The notes beneath the pieces were generated by a model. That model did not search any database. It saw nothing but the letters and a program-made list of their open reading frames with translations, and was not told the DNA's origin. A DNA stretch of 64,000 bases. It comes from Phenylobacterium sp. GTDB lineage: Bacteria > Pseudomonadota > Alphaproteobacteria > Caulobacterales > Caulobacteraceae. The position numbers and the translations under genes are program-made. The stretch spans positions 62,001-126,000 of the forward strand of contig NZ_JAUYAF010000065.1 of assembly GCF_030693625.1 (NCBI RefSeq). Reading direction: 5' to 3'. Shown here piece after piece: positions 53,426 to 64,000 of this stretch (within the stretch, counting starts at the first letter, position 1; each line of letters opens with the position of its first letter).

Positions 53426-55078
53426 TCAGCCGGTCGTCCGCGGCATGCAGAGCCAGCGCGACCGGTGGTGATCCACCAGGTTGTCCTTCCAGCCGGTGAT
53501 CTTCGGCGAGACCAGGTTCTTGTTCACGTAGAAGAAGACCGGCGCCACGGTGGCGTCGTCCAGCATGATTTGCTCGGCCTGGGCGAGGTAGCCCGCGCGA
53601 AGGTTCACGTCCGGCTCATTGTCGGCCTTGGCCAGCAGGGCGTCGAACACCGGATTCTTGTAGTCGCCATAGTTCTGCGATCCCGTGGAGGACTGCTGCA
53701 GATAGAGGAAGCTCATGGCGTCGTTATAGTCGGCGATCCACGCGGCGTCGGCCACCTGGAAGTCCCGAGAGCGATAGGCCGCATAGGCGATCTGGGTCTC
53801 GTTCTGCATCAGGGCCGTATCGACCCCCACGGCCTTCCAATCGGCCTGGACCGCCGGCATGAAGAGCATCGGATCAGGGCTGTTGCGGTGCTTGATCTCG
53901 ATCTTCAGCGGGTTCTTGGGACCGTAGCCCGCCTCCGCCAGCAGGCGACGGGCCTCGGCCTGACGCTTCTCCAGCGACCAGGTGGACCAGACCGGCGGCG
54001 CGGCGGGGGTGTAGTTCGCCACGCCCGGGGGCACGAAGGTATAGGCCGGGGTCTGGCCCCCGCGCAGCAGCTTGCCGGTGATGAACTCCCGGTCGATGGC
54101 CATGTCGAGGGCCAGGCGCACGCGCTTGTCCTTGAAGGCGGGCACCGAGGCGTTGAAGGCCAGGTAGGCGACGCCGAGATAGGTGTTGGTGTGGACGTAT
54201 TCCGGCATCCGCTCGCGCAGGAAGGCGATGCGGTTGGACTGGATGTCGGCGTTCATGTCGAGTTCGCCGCGCAGGACGCGACGCTCGGCGCCGATGGCGT
54301 CATTGGTGGGATAGTAGTTGATCTGATCGATGCAGACGTTGGCCGCGTCAAAGAAACGCGGGTTCTTCACCACGCCGACGTGGTCCCCCAGGGTCCAACT
54401 CTTCAGCATGTAGGGACCGTTGGAGACGTAGTGACCCGGCTGACTCCAGGCGTCGCCCCACTTCTCCACCACGTGCTTGGGCACCGGCAGCATGGTCTGA
54501 TGCTTGGCCACCTCGGTGATGTAGGGGGCCGGGTGCTCCAGGGTGATCTCCAGCACCCTGGGCGAGACGGCGCGCGCGCCCAGTTCGGCGCCCGGCAGCT
54601 TGCCCTCGTTCACTGGCTGGGCGTTCTTGATGAAGTAGATCAGCGAGGCGTATTCGGCCGCCGTCTTCGGATCCAGGATGCGGCGCAGGGAGAAGACGAA
54701 GTCGTCGGCGGTGACCGGGACCCCGTCGGACCAGACGGCGTCACGCAGATAGAAGGTCCAGGTCTTGCCGTCGGGACTGCTGGTCCAGCGCTCGGCCATG
54801 CCGGGAATCGACTTGCCGTCGATGTCCGACGTCGTCAGCCCGACGATAAGGTCGGAGATGATGCGGTCTTCCCAGGTGCCGGTGGATTTGTGCGGATCCA
54901 GGCTGGCGGGTTCGGAGCCATTGCCCACCTGCAGACAGACCTTGCCGGCTGGACAGGCCGGGCGCGAGACCTTCTGGGAGCAGCCGGCCGTGGCCAGGAG
55001 CGAAAAGGCGGCGAGCGCCAACATCATCGGCTTGCCGCGCGACCGCAGCGCCTTATCAATGCGGGATATCGAGATCAT
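53426..55078 (-). CDS. Peptide ABC transporter substrate-binding lipoprotein (OppA/DppA-like, SBP family 5)
   Basis: This protein of about 550 residues has an N-terminal lipoprotein signal (MLALAAFSLLATAGC, lipidated Cys). The mature part shows LQVGNGSEPASLDPHKSTGTWE, LAERW-type MAERWTSSPDGKTWTFYLRD and AVWSDGVPVTADDFVFSLRR, all typical of oligopeptide-binding proteins. The start is uncertain: ATG 55078 leaves 10 bp to the divergent gene, ATG 55027 leaves 61 bp; neither has a clear ribosome site. The permease genes lie further upstream on the same strand, separated by a plus-strand gene. Confidence 0.9.
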   Translation of the reverse strand: MISISRIDKALRSRGKPMMLALAAFSLLATAGCSQKVSRPACPAGKVCLQVGNGSEPASLDPHKSTGTWEDRIISDLIVGLTTSDIDGKSIPGMAERWTSSPDGKTWTFYLRDAVWSDGVPVTADDFVFSLRRILDPKTAAEYASLIYFIKNAQPVNEGKLPGAELGARAVSPRVLEITLEHPAPYITEVAKHQTMLPVPKHVVEKWGDAWSQPGHYVSNGPYMLKSWTLGDHVGVVKNPRFFDAANVCIDQINYYPTNDAIGAERRVLRGELDMNADIQSNRIAFLRERMPEYVHTNTYLGVAYLAFNASVPAFKDKRVRLALDMAIDREFITGKLLRGGQTPAYTFVPPGVANYTPAAPPVWSTWSLEKRQAEARRLLAEAGYGPKNPLKIEIKHRNSPDPMLFMPAVQADWKAVGVDTALMQNETQIAYAAYRSRDFQVADAAWIADYNDAMSFLYLQQSSTGSQNYGDYKNPVFDALLAKADNEPDVNLRAGYLAQAEQIMLDDATVAPVFFYVNKNLVSPKITGWKDNLVDHHRSRWLCMPRTTG

Positions 55079-55088
55079 GGGGCCACGG

Positions 55089-55628
55089 ATGACACAGTTT
55101 CCCACGCGCTTAAAGCTGGTGGCCCTCGGTATGGCCGCCTTTGCCCTCTCCAGCGCAGCGTCAGCCGCCGAGCCCCGGGCCGCGGCGCGCACGGCGACCT
55201 TCCAGAACCTGATCGACTGCAAGGGCAAGACCGAGGCCGCCGAGCGGCTGGCCTGCTACGACGCCGCGGTCTCCAGCCTGGACGTGGCCGAGAAGCAGGG
55301 CGACATCGTCGTGGTGGACCGCGAGCAGGCCCGGGCCGCGCGCCGTCAGGCCTTCGGCTTCACCCTGCCCTCCATGGCGATGTTCGATCGCGGCGAGAAG
55401 CCCGAGGATCTGGACCGGGTGACCACCGCCGTGGTTCGCGCCTATCAGGGGGGCGACCGCCGCTGGACGGTGGAACTCGAGGGCGGCGCGGTCTGGGCCC
55501 AGAACGACAGCGAGATTCTCGCCCGCCCGCCCAAGGCGGGCTCCAAGGCCGAGATTCGCAAGGCGGCCATGGGCTACTTCATGAACCTCGACGGCCAGCG
55601 CGCGGTCCGCGCCCGGCGGGTCAGATAG
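55089..55628 (+). CDS. Secreted protein of unknown function
   Basis: This 179-residue protein has a Sec signal (LKLVALGMAAFALSSAASA, cleavage near residue 27). FQNLIDCKGKTEAAERLACYDAAVSSL follows, a Cys-x13-Cys helical motif (C..I.D..ERLACYD) common at the N-terminus of small periplasmic or envelope proteins. A likely beta-rich part comes after that (VVRAYQGGDRRWTVELEGGAVW). It lies between the binding-protein and permease genes of the ABC transporter on the opposite strand. The function is unknown. Confidence 0.75.
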   Translation: MTQFPTRLKLVALGMAAFALSSAASAAEPRAAARTATFQNLIDCKGKTEAAERLACYDAAVSSLDVAEKQGDIVVVDREQARAARRQAFGFTLPSMAMFDRGEKPEDLDRVTTAVVRAYQGGDRRWTVELEGGAVWAQNDSEILARPPKAGSKAEIRKAAMGYFMNLDGQRAVRARRVR

Positions 55629-55667
55629 GGGAGCGGTCCTTCTCCCTTGCGGGAGAAGGATTCGTGA

Positions 55668-56576
55668 TCACCGGTCCTTGGGATCGATCGCGTCGCGCAG
55701 GCCGTCGCCGATGAAGTTGAAGCTCATCAGGGTGATGACCATGGTCACCGACGGGAACACCAGCAACCACCAGGCCAGCTCCATGTCCTGGGCGCCGCCG
55801 GCGATCAGGGTGCCCAGGGAGGCCATCGGGGGCTGCACGCCCAGGCCCAGGAAGCTGAGGAAGCTCTCGGCCAGGATGACGGCGGGGATGGTCAGGGTCA
55901 CATAGACCACCACAGGCCCCAGCAGGTTGGGCACGATGTGCTTGGTGATGATGGAGCCTTGGGTCAGGCCCGCAGCCCGGGCCGCCTCGACGAATTCCTT
56001 GTGCTTCAGCGACAGGGTCTGGCCGCGCACGATCCGGCTCATGGTCAGCCACTCCACCGCCCCGATGGCGATGAAGATCAGGATGATGTTGGAGCCGAAG
56101 GTCACCATCAGCAGGATGACGAAGAAGATGAAGGGCAGCGAATAGAGGACGTCGACGATGCGCATCATCACCTCGTCCACAACTCCGCCGACAAAGCCCG
56201 CCACCGCGCCCCAGGCAACCCCGATCACCAGGGAGACCAGGGTGGCGATGAGGCCGATGGACAGGGAAACCCGCAGGCCCATGAGCAGCCGGGCCAGCAG
56301 GTCGCGGCCAAGCGAGTCGGCGCCCAGCAGGTGGCCGCCGGTCAGCGGCGCGGCCCAGACGTCGTTCTTGTTGATCTGATCGTAGGCGAAGGGGGTCACA
56401 TAGGGCCCGATCAGGGCCACCAGCACCAGGATGGCCAGCATGATCATGCCGCCCACCGCCCCCCAGTTGCGCAGCAGGCGACGGCGCGCGTCGTCCCACA
56501 GGCTGCGGCCCTTGACGGCGGTCTCCATGAGGGCCGCGCCTTCGCGCGAGCCGGGAGCGAGGATAGGAGTGCTCAC
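55668..56576 (-). CDS. Peptide ABC transporter permease (OppC/DppC-like)
   Basis: This 302-residue inner-membrane protein has about six helices. GGHLLGADSLGRDLLARLLMG near the N-terminus and the EAA loop EAARAAGLTQGSIITKHIVPN, which docks the ATPase, are typical of OppC/DppC. It forms a heterodimer with the OppB-like protein, whose stop overlaps this ATG by 4 bp. No OppD/OppF ATPase gene follows. Confidence 0.94.
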   Translation of the reverse strand: MSTPILAPGSREGAALMETAVKGRSLWDDARRRLLRNWGAVGGMIMLAILVLVALIGPYVTPFAYDQINKNDVWAAPLTGGHLLGADSLGRDLLARLLMGLRVSLSIGLIATLVSLVIGVAWGAVAGFVGGVVDEVMMRIVDVLYSLPFIFFVILLMVTFGSNIILIFIAIGAVEWLTMSRIVRGQTLSLKHKEFVEAARAAGLTQGSIITKHIVPNLLGPVVVYVTLTIPAVILAESFLSFLGLGVQPPMASLGTLIAGGAQDMELAWWLLVFPSVTMVITLMSFNFIGDGLRDAIDPKDR

Positions 56577-57496
56577 GACAGCCTCACGCGGGGATCGAGG
56601 ACCGCATAGAGCAGGTCGGCGACCAGGTTCAGGAACAGGATCAGGGCGGCGTAGAAGATCACCATGCCCATGACGACGGTGTAGTCGCGCTGCAGGGCGG
56701 AAATCACGAAGAACTTTCCGAGCCCCGGCAGGTTGAAGATCTTCTCCACCACCAGGGAGCCGGTGAGCAGGCCCGCGCAGGCCGGGCCGAGGTAGCTCAC
56801 CAGGGGCAGGATGGCGGCGCGCAGAGCGTGCTTAAACACCACCCGGTGGGCCGGAAGACCCTTGGCCCGCGCCGTGCGGACATAGTTGGAATGCAGCACC
56901 TCGATCATGCCGGCCCGGGTCAGGCGCGAGATGATGGCGATCTGAGGCAGGGCCAGGACGGTGATGGGCAGAATCAGGTTCTGGATCGCCCCGTCGTTCC
57001 ACCCGCCGTTGGGCAGCCACTGCAGGATCGAGCCGAACAGCAGCACCAGCAGCGGCGCGGTGACGAAGGTGGGGATGCAGACTCCGATGATCGCCACGCC
57101 CATGACGCTGAAGTCCACCCACCCGTTCTGCTTCAGCGCCGCCAGCACCCCCAGGGTCACGCCGATGGCGCCGGCAAGCGTGATGGCCGAGAGGCCCAGG
57201 GTGAGGCTGACCTTGTAGTTCTCCTGCAGGATCTGCAGGACGGTCTTGTCCTTGTATTTCAGGGACGGCCCGAAATCGCCCTGCAGCACGCCCTTGAGGT
57301 AGTCGGCGTACTGCTCGCCCAGCGGCTTATCCATCCCGTACTTGGCCATGACATTGGCCTCGATCTCGGGCGAGAGCTTGCGGTCCATGTCGAACGGGCT
57401 GCCGGGCGCCGCGCGCATCATGAAGAAGGCGAGCGTGACGACGAGGAACAGCGTCGGGATGGCCACGAGGAGTCGTCGGCCTATGAAACGCAACAT
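56573..57496 (-). CDS. Peptide ABC transporter permease (OppB/DppB-like)
   Basis: This 307-residue protein starts MLRFIGRRLLVAIPTLFLVV, the standard OppB/DppB start, followed by FMMRAAPGSPFD and KYGMDKPLGEQYADYLKGVLQGDFG. The EAA-like loop is YVRTARAKGLPAHRVVFKHA. About six helices are present. Its stop overlaps the OppC-like start by 4 bp. Confidence 0.94.
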   Translation of the reverse strand: MLRFIGRRLLVAIPTLFLVVTLAFFMMRAAPGSPFDMDRKLSPEIEANVMAKYGMDKPLGEQYADYLKGVLQGDFGPSLKYKDKTVLQILQENYKVSLTLGLSAITLAGAIGVTLGVLAALKQNGWVDFSVMGVAIIGVCIPTFVTAPLLVLLFGSILQWLPNGGWNDGAIQNLILPITVLALPQIAIISRLTRAGMIEVLHSNYVRTARAKGLPAHRVVFKHALRAAILPLVSYLGPACAGLLTGSLVVEKIFNLPGLGKFFVISALQRDYTVVMGMVIFYAALILFLNLVADLLYAVLDPRVRLS

Positions 57497-57609
57497 GGAT
57501 TTGGAAGCTCAAGGTGGAGGGCGTTTTGACGGCCGGGCGTTGCGAAAGTTTCATCGCCCCCCGATGATGTCAACGAAGGGCCTCCTCCCACCTCAAGTGA
57601 AGTCAGACC

Positions 57610-58020
57610 ATGACCGAATTCCGACGCGTCACCGACCAGCTCTCCGTCAGCCCACAGATCGGGTTGGATGACCTGAAAAGGGCCGCTGACCTGGGGTTCA
57701 AGCTGGTGATTAACAACCGTCCCGACGGCGAGGACCCGGCCCAGCCGAGCAGCGCGCAAGTCGAGGCCGCCGCCAAGGCGGCGGGGCTGCAATACGCCTA
57801 CATCCCGGTGCGCGGCGGTCCGACCCAGGACCAGGTGGCCGAGGAGCGCTCGATCCTGGAAAACTCAGAGGGTCCGGTGCTGGCCTTCTGCCGGTCAGGC
57901 ACCCGCTCGATCATCACCTGGTCGCTGGGGGAGGCCATGGACGGCGCGCGCTCGCGCGACGAACTGGTGGAGCTCGGCCATCAGGCCGGCTACGACCTCA
58001 ATGGCGTCCTCCCAGCCTAG
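57610..58020 (+). CDS. TIGR01244 family (Blh-type) sulfur transferase/phosphatase-like protein
   Basis: This 136-residue protein of the DUF442/TIGR01244 family has the N-terminal LSVSPQIGLDDLKRAADLGFKLVINNRPDGED and the cysteine loop FCRSGTRSI (HCxxGxxR-like, with Phe-Cys-Arg-Ser-Gly-Thr-Arg). Family members are dual-specificity-phosphatase-fold proteins often linked to sulfide oxidation or metallo-beta-lactamase-type persulfide dioxygenases. A metallo-beta-lactamase-fold gene lies 310 bp downstream on the same strand, which fits loosely. Confidence 0.88.
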   Translation: MTEFRRVTDQLSVSPQIGLDDLKRAADLGFKLVINNRPDGEDPAQPSSAQVEAAAKAAGLQYAYIPVRGGPTQDQVAEERSILENSEGPVLAFCRSGTRSIITWSLGEAMDGARSRDELVELGHQAGYDLNGVLPA

Positions 58021-58181
58021 CCTGGATAGGAGATGGGCACGCGGACCGCGCCAAGAAGGGCCGGTTCGTCGGGCTCGCAGCTGGCCATGGTCAGAATCAG
58101 TTGCGCCGTCATGAGACACATCAGGGCGAAGACCACCCGCTGAAGCCGTTTTGAAACAAACATCACCGCCTGCGCCGCCAT
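58017..58181 (-). CDS. Possible small membrane protein
   Basis: A 54-codon frame from ATG 58181 (or 67 codons from 58220) encodes one hydrophobic helix (VVFALMCLMTAQLILTMASC) after a basic N-terminus, a plausible membrane or lipoprotein-like peptide. It overlaps the convergent TIGR01244 gene by 4 bp. No homology or clear ribosome site is seen; it may not be real. Confidence 0.3.
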   Translation of the reverse strand: MAAQAVMFVSKRLQRVVFALMCLMTAQLILTMASCEPDEPALLGAVRVPISYPG

Positions 58182-58267
58182 AACCGCCTCACAATCCTGA
58201 ACTGAGGCGCTGCTGCGCAAGGTCGGCGCCGGGAGTCGATAAGCGCCGCCCTTTTCTTTAGTCTGTC

Positions 58268-58311
58268 GCGTGACGGTCGCCTGAATCGGTACCCACTTCA
58301 GGCTGTCACGC
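58268..58311. repeat. Palindromic intergenic repeat, copy B (before the MBL-fold gene)
   Basis: The 44-bp core begins GCGTGAC and ends GTCACGC. It matches copy A at 40 of 44 positions, in the same orientation, and ends 19 bp before the downstream ATG. The outer TCTAAA/TTTAGA arms of copy A are missing here. Confidence 0.75.
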
Positions 58312-58330
58312 TCCCAAAGGAGACCGCTCG

Positions 58331-59230
58331 ATGATTCCCTACGTCCGCGAGATCAAGTTCGACTACGGCAAGGCTGACCAGGTCTCCCCCCTGATCCGGC
58401 GGGTGGTGGCCAACAATCCCGGTCCCTTCACCTATCTGGGCACCGGCACCTACATCATCGGGCGCGGCGAGGTGGCGGTGATCGACCCCGGTCCGGACAT
58501 GGACGAGCACCTGGAGGCCATCCTGGGCACCCTGGAGCCGGGCGAAAAGATCACTCACATCCTGATCACCCACCACCACTCCGACCATTCGCCCCTGGCG
58601 GGACCGCTGAAGGCGCGGACGGGGGCGACCATCTACGGCTGCGCCGTGGCCGAGATCCCGGTGGACGACAGCGGCGTGCGGATGGAGGCGGGCGCGGACT
58701 TCGGCTTTTCGCCGGACGTCAGCCTGTGTGGCGGTAGTCAGGTGCTGGAGGGGCCAGGCTGGACGCTGGAGGCGATCGCCACTCCGGGTCACACCTCCAA
58801 CCACATCTGCTTTGCGCTGAAGGAAGAGAACGCGCTGTTCTCCGGCGACCACATCATGGGCTGGTCGACAACTGTGATCACGCCGCCGGACGGCGACATG
58901 ACAGATTACATGGACAGCCTGGACCTGGTGAAGGCGCGCGACTTTTCCATCCTATGGCCGACCCACGGGCCGCCGGTCACCGAAGTGGCGCCGTTCATCG
59001 ACGCCTATATCGCTCACCGCCGGGCCCGCGAGGCTCAGGTGCTGAAGGCTGTGACCGAGGGCCATGGCCGAATTCGGGAGATGGTCCCGGTGCTCTATGC
59101 CGACGTTGATCCCAGGCTCCACCCCGCGGCGGCGCGCTCCGTGCTGGGCCACATGATCGACCTGGTGAAGCGCGGCCTGGTGACCACCGACGGCAAGCCC
59201 GGTCCCGACAGCGACTACCGCCGCGCCTGA
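58331..59230 (+). CDS. Metallo-beta-lactamase-fold hydrolase (LACTB2-like)
   Basis: This 299-residue protein has GTGTYIIGRGEVAVIDPGP, the metal motif THHHSDHSPL, TPGHTSNHICFAL and LFSGDHIMGW, all in the order of the metallo-beta-lactamase fold. The C-terminal helical winged domain (about 215-295) matches the LACTB2/RNase Z-like MBL proteins rather than glyoxalase II. The substrate is unknown, possibly RNA or a thioester. AAAGGAGA precedes the ATG, just after repeat copy B. Confidence 0.88.
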   Translation: MIPYVREIKFDYGKADQVSPLIRRVVANNPGPFTYLGTGTYIIGRGEVAVIDPGPDMDEHLEAILGTLEPGEKITHILITHHHSDHSPLAGPLKARTGATIYGCAVAEIPVDDSGVRMEAGADFGFSPDVSLCGGSQVLEGPGWTLEAIATPGHTSNHICFALKEENALFSGDHIMGWSTTVITPPDGDMTDYMDSLDLVKARDFSILWPTHGPPVTEVAPFIDAYIAHRRAREAQVLKAVTEGHGRIREMVPVLYADVDPRLHPAAARSVLGHMIDLVKRGLVTTDGKPGPDSDYRRA

Positions 59231-59239
59231 CGCCGAACC

Positions 59240-59407
59240 TCAGGCGGCCTTGCCTGGCTCCGACTGGCGAACCGGGGCTGCCTCCAGGTGTTTGCGGGGC
59301 GCCGAATTGGAATAGAGAGCGCCCCATCCCAACACGAGGATGAAGCTCAGGAAGGCGGTGATCACGCCGCCGAGATAGATCTGCTGGATCAGGCCGATGT
59401 CAGGCAT
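59240..59407 (-). CDS. 55-residue single-pass membrane protein
   Basis: The ATG at 59407 is preceded by a strong ribosome site (AAAGGAGA). The product starts MPDIGLIQQIYLGG and has one helix (about 10-32, ending LVLGWGALYSN) and a charged C-terminal tail. It ends 9 bp after the convergent MBL gene. A TTGA-N6-TCAA box at 59456-59469 is at a class II-like distance. It could be a small subunit or accessory of a respiratory complex (inference). No family recognised. Confidence 0.7.
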   Translation of the reverse strand: MPDIGLIQQIYLGGVITAFLSFILVLGWGALYSNSAPRKHLEAAPVRQSEPGKAA

Positions 59408-59455
59408 TGGGGTCTCCTTTGGACCCCAGGTTGGCGGACCGGGCGGCTGGCGCCT

Positions 59456-59469
59456 TTGAGCTAGATCAA
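59456..59469 (-). promoter_or_regulatory. FNR/FixK-like box before the 55-residue protein gene
   Basis: TTGAGCTAGATCAA fits TTGA-N6-TCAA exactly and TTGAT-N4-ATCAA at 9 of 10 positions. At -41.5 it predicts transcription from 59421, just before the AAAGGAGA ribosome site; the -10 hexamer there (CAACCT) is weak. Confidence 0.5.
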
Positions 59470-59496
59470 GTTTGCCGCCGCTTCGTGCGGCGGGCC

Positions 59497-60534
59497 CTAC
59501 TGCCCGGGGTCGGCCGACAGGTCCAGGACAAGCGCCTCTTCCCGGGTGGAGAGCGGCAGGTGGATCAGGCATCTCAGGCCCGACGGATTGTACTGCACCT
59601 CCGCCCTCCCCCCGTTCTCCTCGGCGAAGGTGCGGGCCAGGAGCCGGGTTCCGAAACCCCGGCGGGTCGGGATCGCGACCGCGGGCCCGCCATGCTCTTC
59701 CCAGAGGAAAGTCAGGTGCCGACCGCCGGCGCCGTCGTGGGCCAGGTTCCAGTCAATCCGCACCGACCCGTCGGGGGTGGTCAGCGATCCGTACTTGAGG
59801 GCGTTGGTGGCGAGTTCGTGCAGGGCCAGGGCCATCGAGACGGCCTGCGGCGGACTTAGTCGCACGTCGGGGCCATCGAAGACGATGCGGCTCTCTTCGC
59901 CGGCGTGGGGGGCCAGGGCCTTGCGTACGATGGTGTGCAGGTCCGCGCCCGCCCAGTTTTCGTCCACCAGCACCCGGTGGGCCTCAGAGAGCGTCAGCAG
60001 CCGTCCAGCCAGATCACCGCGGGTTTCGCTGCTGACCTCCCGGCCCCGCAGGGTCTGCTCGGCGATGGATTGCACCGTGGCCAGGGTGTTGTTGATCCGG
60101 TGGTTCAGCTCATTGAGCAGCAGCACCCGCTGCTCGTCCGCCCGCTTGGCGGGGGTCTCGTCACGCATGACCTTGAGCAGGCAGGTCAGGTCCGGGTCGC
60201 GCATCAGCATTGTCATGCCGTTGGCCCAGAAGCGCCCGCCGTTCTTGCTCACGTGCCAGCGGGAATCCTCGGCCCGACCATCGCGCAGCGTGGTCGCGAG
60301 CTCGATCTTGTCCTCCCCCGCCGACCGGTCGGACGGGGTGAAGAGCAGGGAGAAGTTCGATCCGACGATCTCCGCCTCGGCATAGCCGGTCATCCGCTCA
60401 GCGCCCGGACTCCAGGAGGTGATGGTCCCGTCGAATTCCATCGTCAGGATCGCGTACTCGACGGCGTGCTCAATGATCGCCGCTGCGAGCCGGTTGTCGC
60501 GAATATCGATGCGTCGCGGGGGCTGGAGGGTCAT
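59497..60534 (-). CDS. PAS-domain sensor histidine kinase of the HWE family
   Basis: This 345-residue soluble kinase has a PAS domain (about 15-125; ILTMEFDGTITSWSPGAERMTGY). The H-box LLNELNHRINNTLATVQSIA gives phosphoacceptor His145, the N-box is ALHELATNALKYGSL (His239), and the G1 region has WEE (Trp278-x-Glu280): the His and WxE that define HWE kinases. No transmembrane segment or receiver domain is present. The partner response regulator is not in the window. It lies 105 bp after the acyl-CoA ligase fusion gene on the same strand. Confidence 0.93.
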   Translation of the reverse strand: MTLQPPRRIDIRDNRLAAAIIEHAVEYAILTMEFDGTITSWSPGAERMTGYAEAEIVGSNFSLLFTPSDRSAGEDKIELATTLRDGRAEDSRWHVSKNGGRFWANGMTMLMRDPDLTCLLKVMRDETPAKRADEQRVLLLNELNHRINNTLATVQSIAEQTLRGREVSSETRGDLAGRLLTLSEAHRVLVDENWAGADLHTIVRKALAPHAGEESRIVFDGPDVRLSPPQAVSMALALHELATNALKYGSLTTPDGSVRIDWNLAHDGAGGRHLTFLWEEHGGPAVAIPTRRGFGTRLLARTFAEENGGRAEVQYNPSGLRCLIHLPLSTREEALVLDLSADPGQ

Positions 60535-60639
60535 TGGCGTCCAAGGGGCGAGCGTTGCGTCGCTCCAACGGGCCGCCTCTCTATTCGTTGCGCCTTCGAG
60601 CCCCTTCGTTGGCTGTCGCTCCCGAAATCCCGGCGCGGA

Positions 60640-63426
<2,787 letters not shown>

Positions 63427-63539
63427 CGAAACGCGTCCTCCACTGCGGCCTCTGAACGGGCGCGCGACAGGCTAGTTTTTGCCGGGCTCCGACGCAACGC
63501 CGCGCCCTTGTGACGCGAGGGTTTTGGTGAAGAATTGCG

Positions 63540-64000
63540 TCAGAGGTGCGAGGCCGGCCAGCGTCCGGTCCCGCCATTGTCGATCAGCAGGCCGGTGAGG
63601 GTGCGGTCGGTGTGCTGGGCGCGCCAGGTGAGCATCGCCTGGGCGTGGGCGAGGATGACACCGGTATCGGTAACCGGCGTCCGCCAGGTGGGGTCCGCGG
63701 CGAGGTCGAAACAGAGCCATGCGCCGTCGCCGAACTGTACATAGGCGGCCTCCTCCGAGCGCAGCACCGCCAGATTCTGCTGCTCCAGCCGCCGGTCCCA
63801 CGGCCAGGCCTGGACGCCCTTGGCGATGTTGGAGCCGCGCCAGTCGAATTCCCAGTGGGCGGCGGCGCGCCAGTGGGGCGGGTCCTCGCCCGCAAGGAAG
63901 GGCGTCAACGGCAGGCCGTCACACTGGTCGGGGACGGGCAGGCCCATGGCCTCGCAGAGCGTGGGCAGGAGATCCACGTTCTCGGTGAAGCGGTCCACCA
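63540..64000 (-). CDS. Sulfatase/alkaline-phosphatase-superfamily protein, C-terminal part (runs off the right edge)
   Basis: At least 153 C-terminal codons are present. RFTENVDLLPTLCEAMGLPVPDQCDGLPLTPFL is typical of the region after the metal-binding Asp/His pair in arylsulfatases and phosphonate monoester hydrolases. WRAAAHWEFDWR and the C-terminal FDLAADPTWRTP also fit. The catalytic Cys/Ser/Thr (formylglycine site) lies beyond the window, so sulfatase versus phosphodiesterase cannot be decided. Confidence 0.75.
   Translation of the reverse strand, partial: VDRFTENVDLLPTLCEAMGLPVPDQCDGLPLTPFLAGEDPPHWRAAAHWEFDWRGSNIAKGVQAWPWDRRLEQQNLAVLRSEEAAYVQFGDGAWLCFDLAADPTWRTPVTDTGVILAHAQAMLTWRAQHTDRTLTGLLIDNGGTGRWPASHL

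Overview
The window is GC-rich chromosomal DNA of an alphaproteobacterium. The mix of genes (NarK1/NarK2-NarGHJI, NnrS, a B12-dependent ribonucleotide reductase, HWE histidine kinase, TIGR01244 sulfur transferase, an ExoY/PssY-type sugar transferase, RTX-type GH16 glycanases) suggests Caulobacterales, perhaps Caulobacter/Phenylobacterium-like. That placement is inference, since no rRNA or marker gene is present. I saw no rRNA, tRNA, CRISPR array, transposase or phage gene.

Region 1 (1-16.3 kb) is a nitrate respiration and nitrosative-stress block. One minus-strand run encodes two NarK transporters, NarG, NarH, NarJ, NarI and a PpiC/NifM-type prolyl isomerase that runs off the left edge. Most of its junctions overlap or nearly touch. 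A divergent Crp/Fnr regulator with an FNR-type E..SR recognition helix follows, then moaA, nnrS, nrdJ (oxygen-independent dNTP synthesis) and a hemerythrin-type RIC di-iron protein. TTGA-N6-TCAA (FNR/Dnr) palindromes lie before narK and the regulator. Near-perfect ones lie before nnrS and between nrdJ and the hemerythrin gene. MoaA, MoaB and MoeA supply molybdenum cofactor for NarG.

Region 2 (16.3-21.3 kb) holds moeA and moaB, an acyl-CoA dehydrogenase, a SirB2-like membrane protein and an O-acetylhomoserine sulfhydrylase, all on the minus strand.

Region 3 (21.7-48.7 kb) is an exopolysaccharide island. Three very large RTX proteins carry GH16 glycanase domains. The 1798-residue one also carries an SGNH/sialate-O-acetylesterase-like domain and two Calx-beta domains. 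Next come an ExoY-like phosphoglycosyl transferase, a GT2, a Wza-like exporter, a Wzc-like BY-kinase, a Sec-exported GH16, a Wzy-like polymerase, a Wzx-like flippase, two more GT2s, a GT4-like enzyme, an acyltransferase-3, two unknown membrane proteins and a PPP-family phosphatase. The layout resembles the rhizobial exo system, with ExoK-like (Sec) and ExsH-like (type I secreted) depolymerases. No type I secretion genes are in view.

Region 4 (48.8-64 kb) is mixed housekeeping: CheW-like protein, SppA peptidase, retropepsin-like lipoprotein, sulfotransferase-like protein, a peptide ABC transporter (binding protein and two permeases, no ATPase), TIGR01244 protein, metallo-beta-lactamase-fold hydrolase, a 55-residue membrane protein behind an FNR-like box, an HWE kinase, an unusual acyl-CoA ligase fused to a membrane DUF1499-like domain, and the C-terminus of a sulfatase-family protein cut by the right edge. 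A 44-bp palindromic repeat occurs twice, each time just before a start codon.
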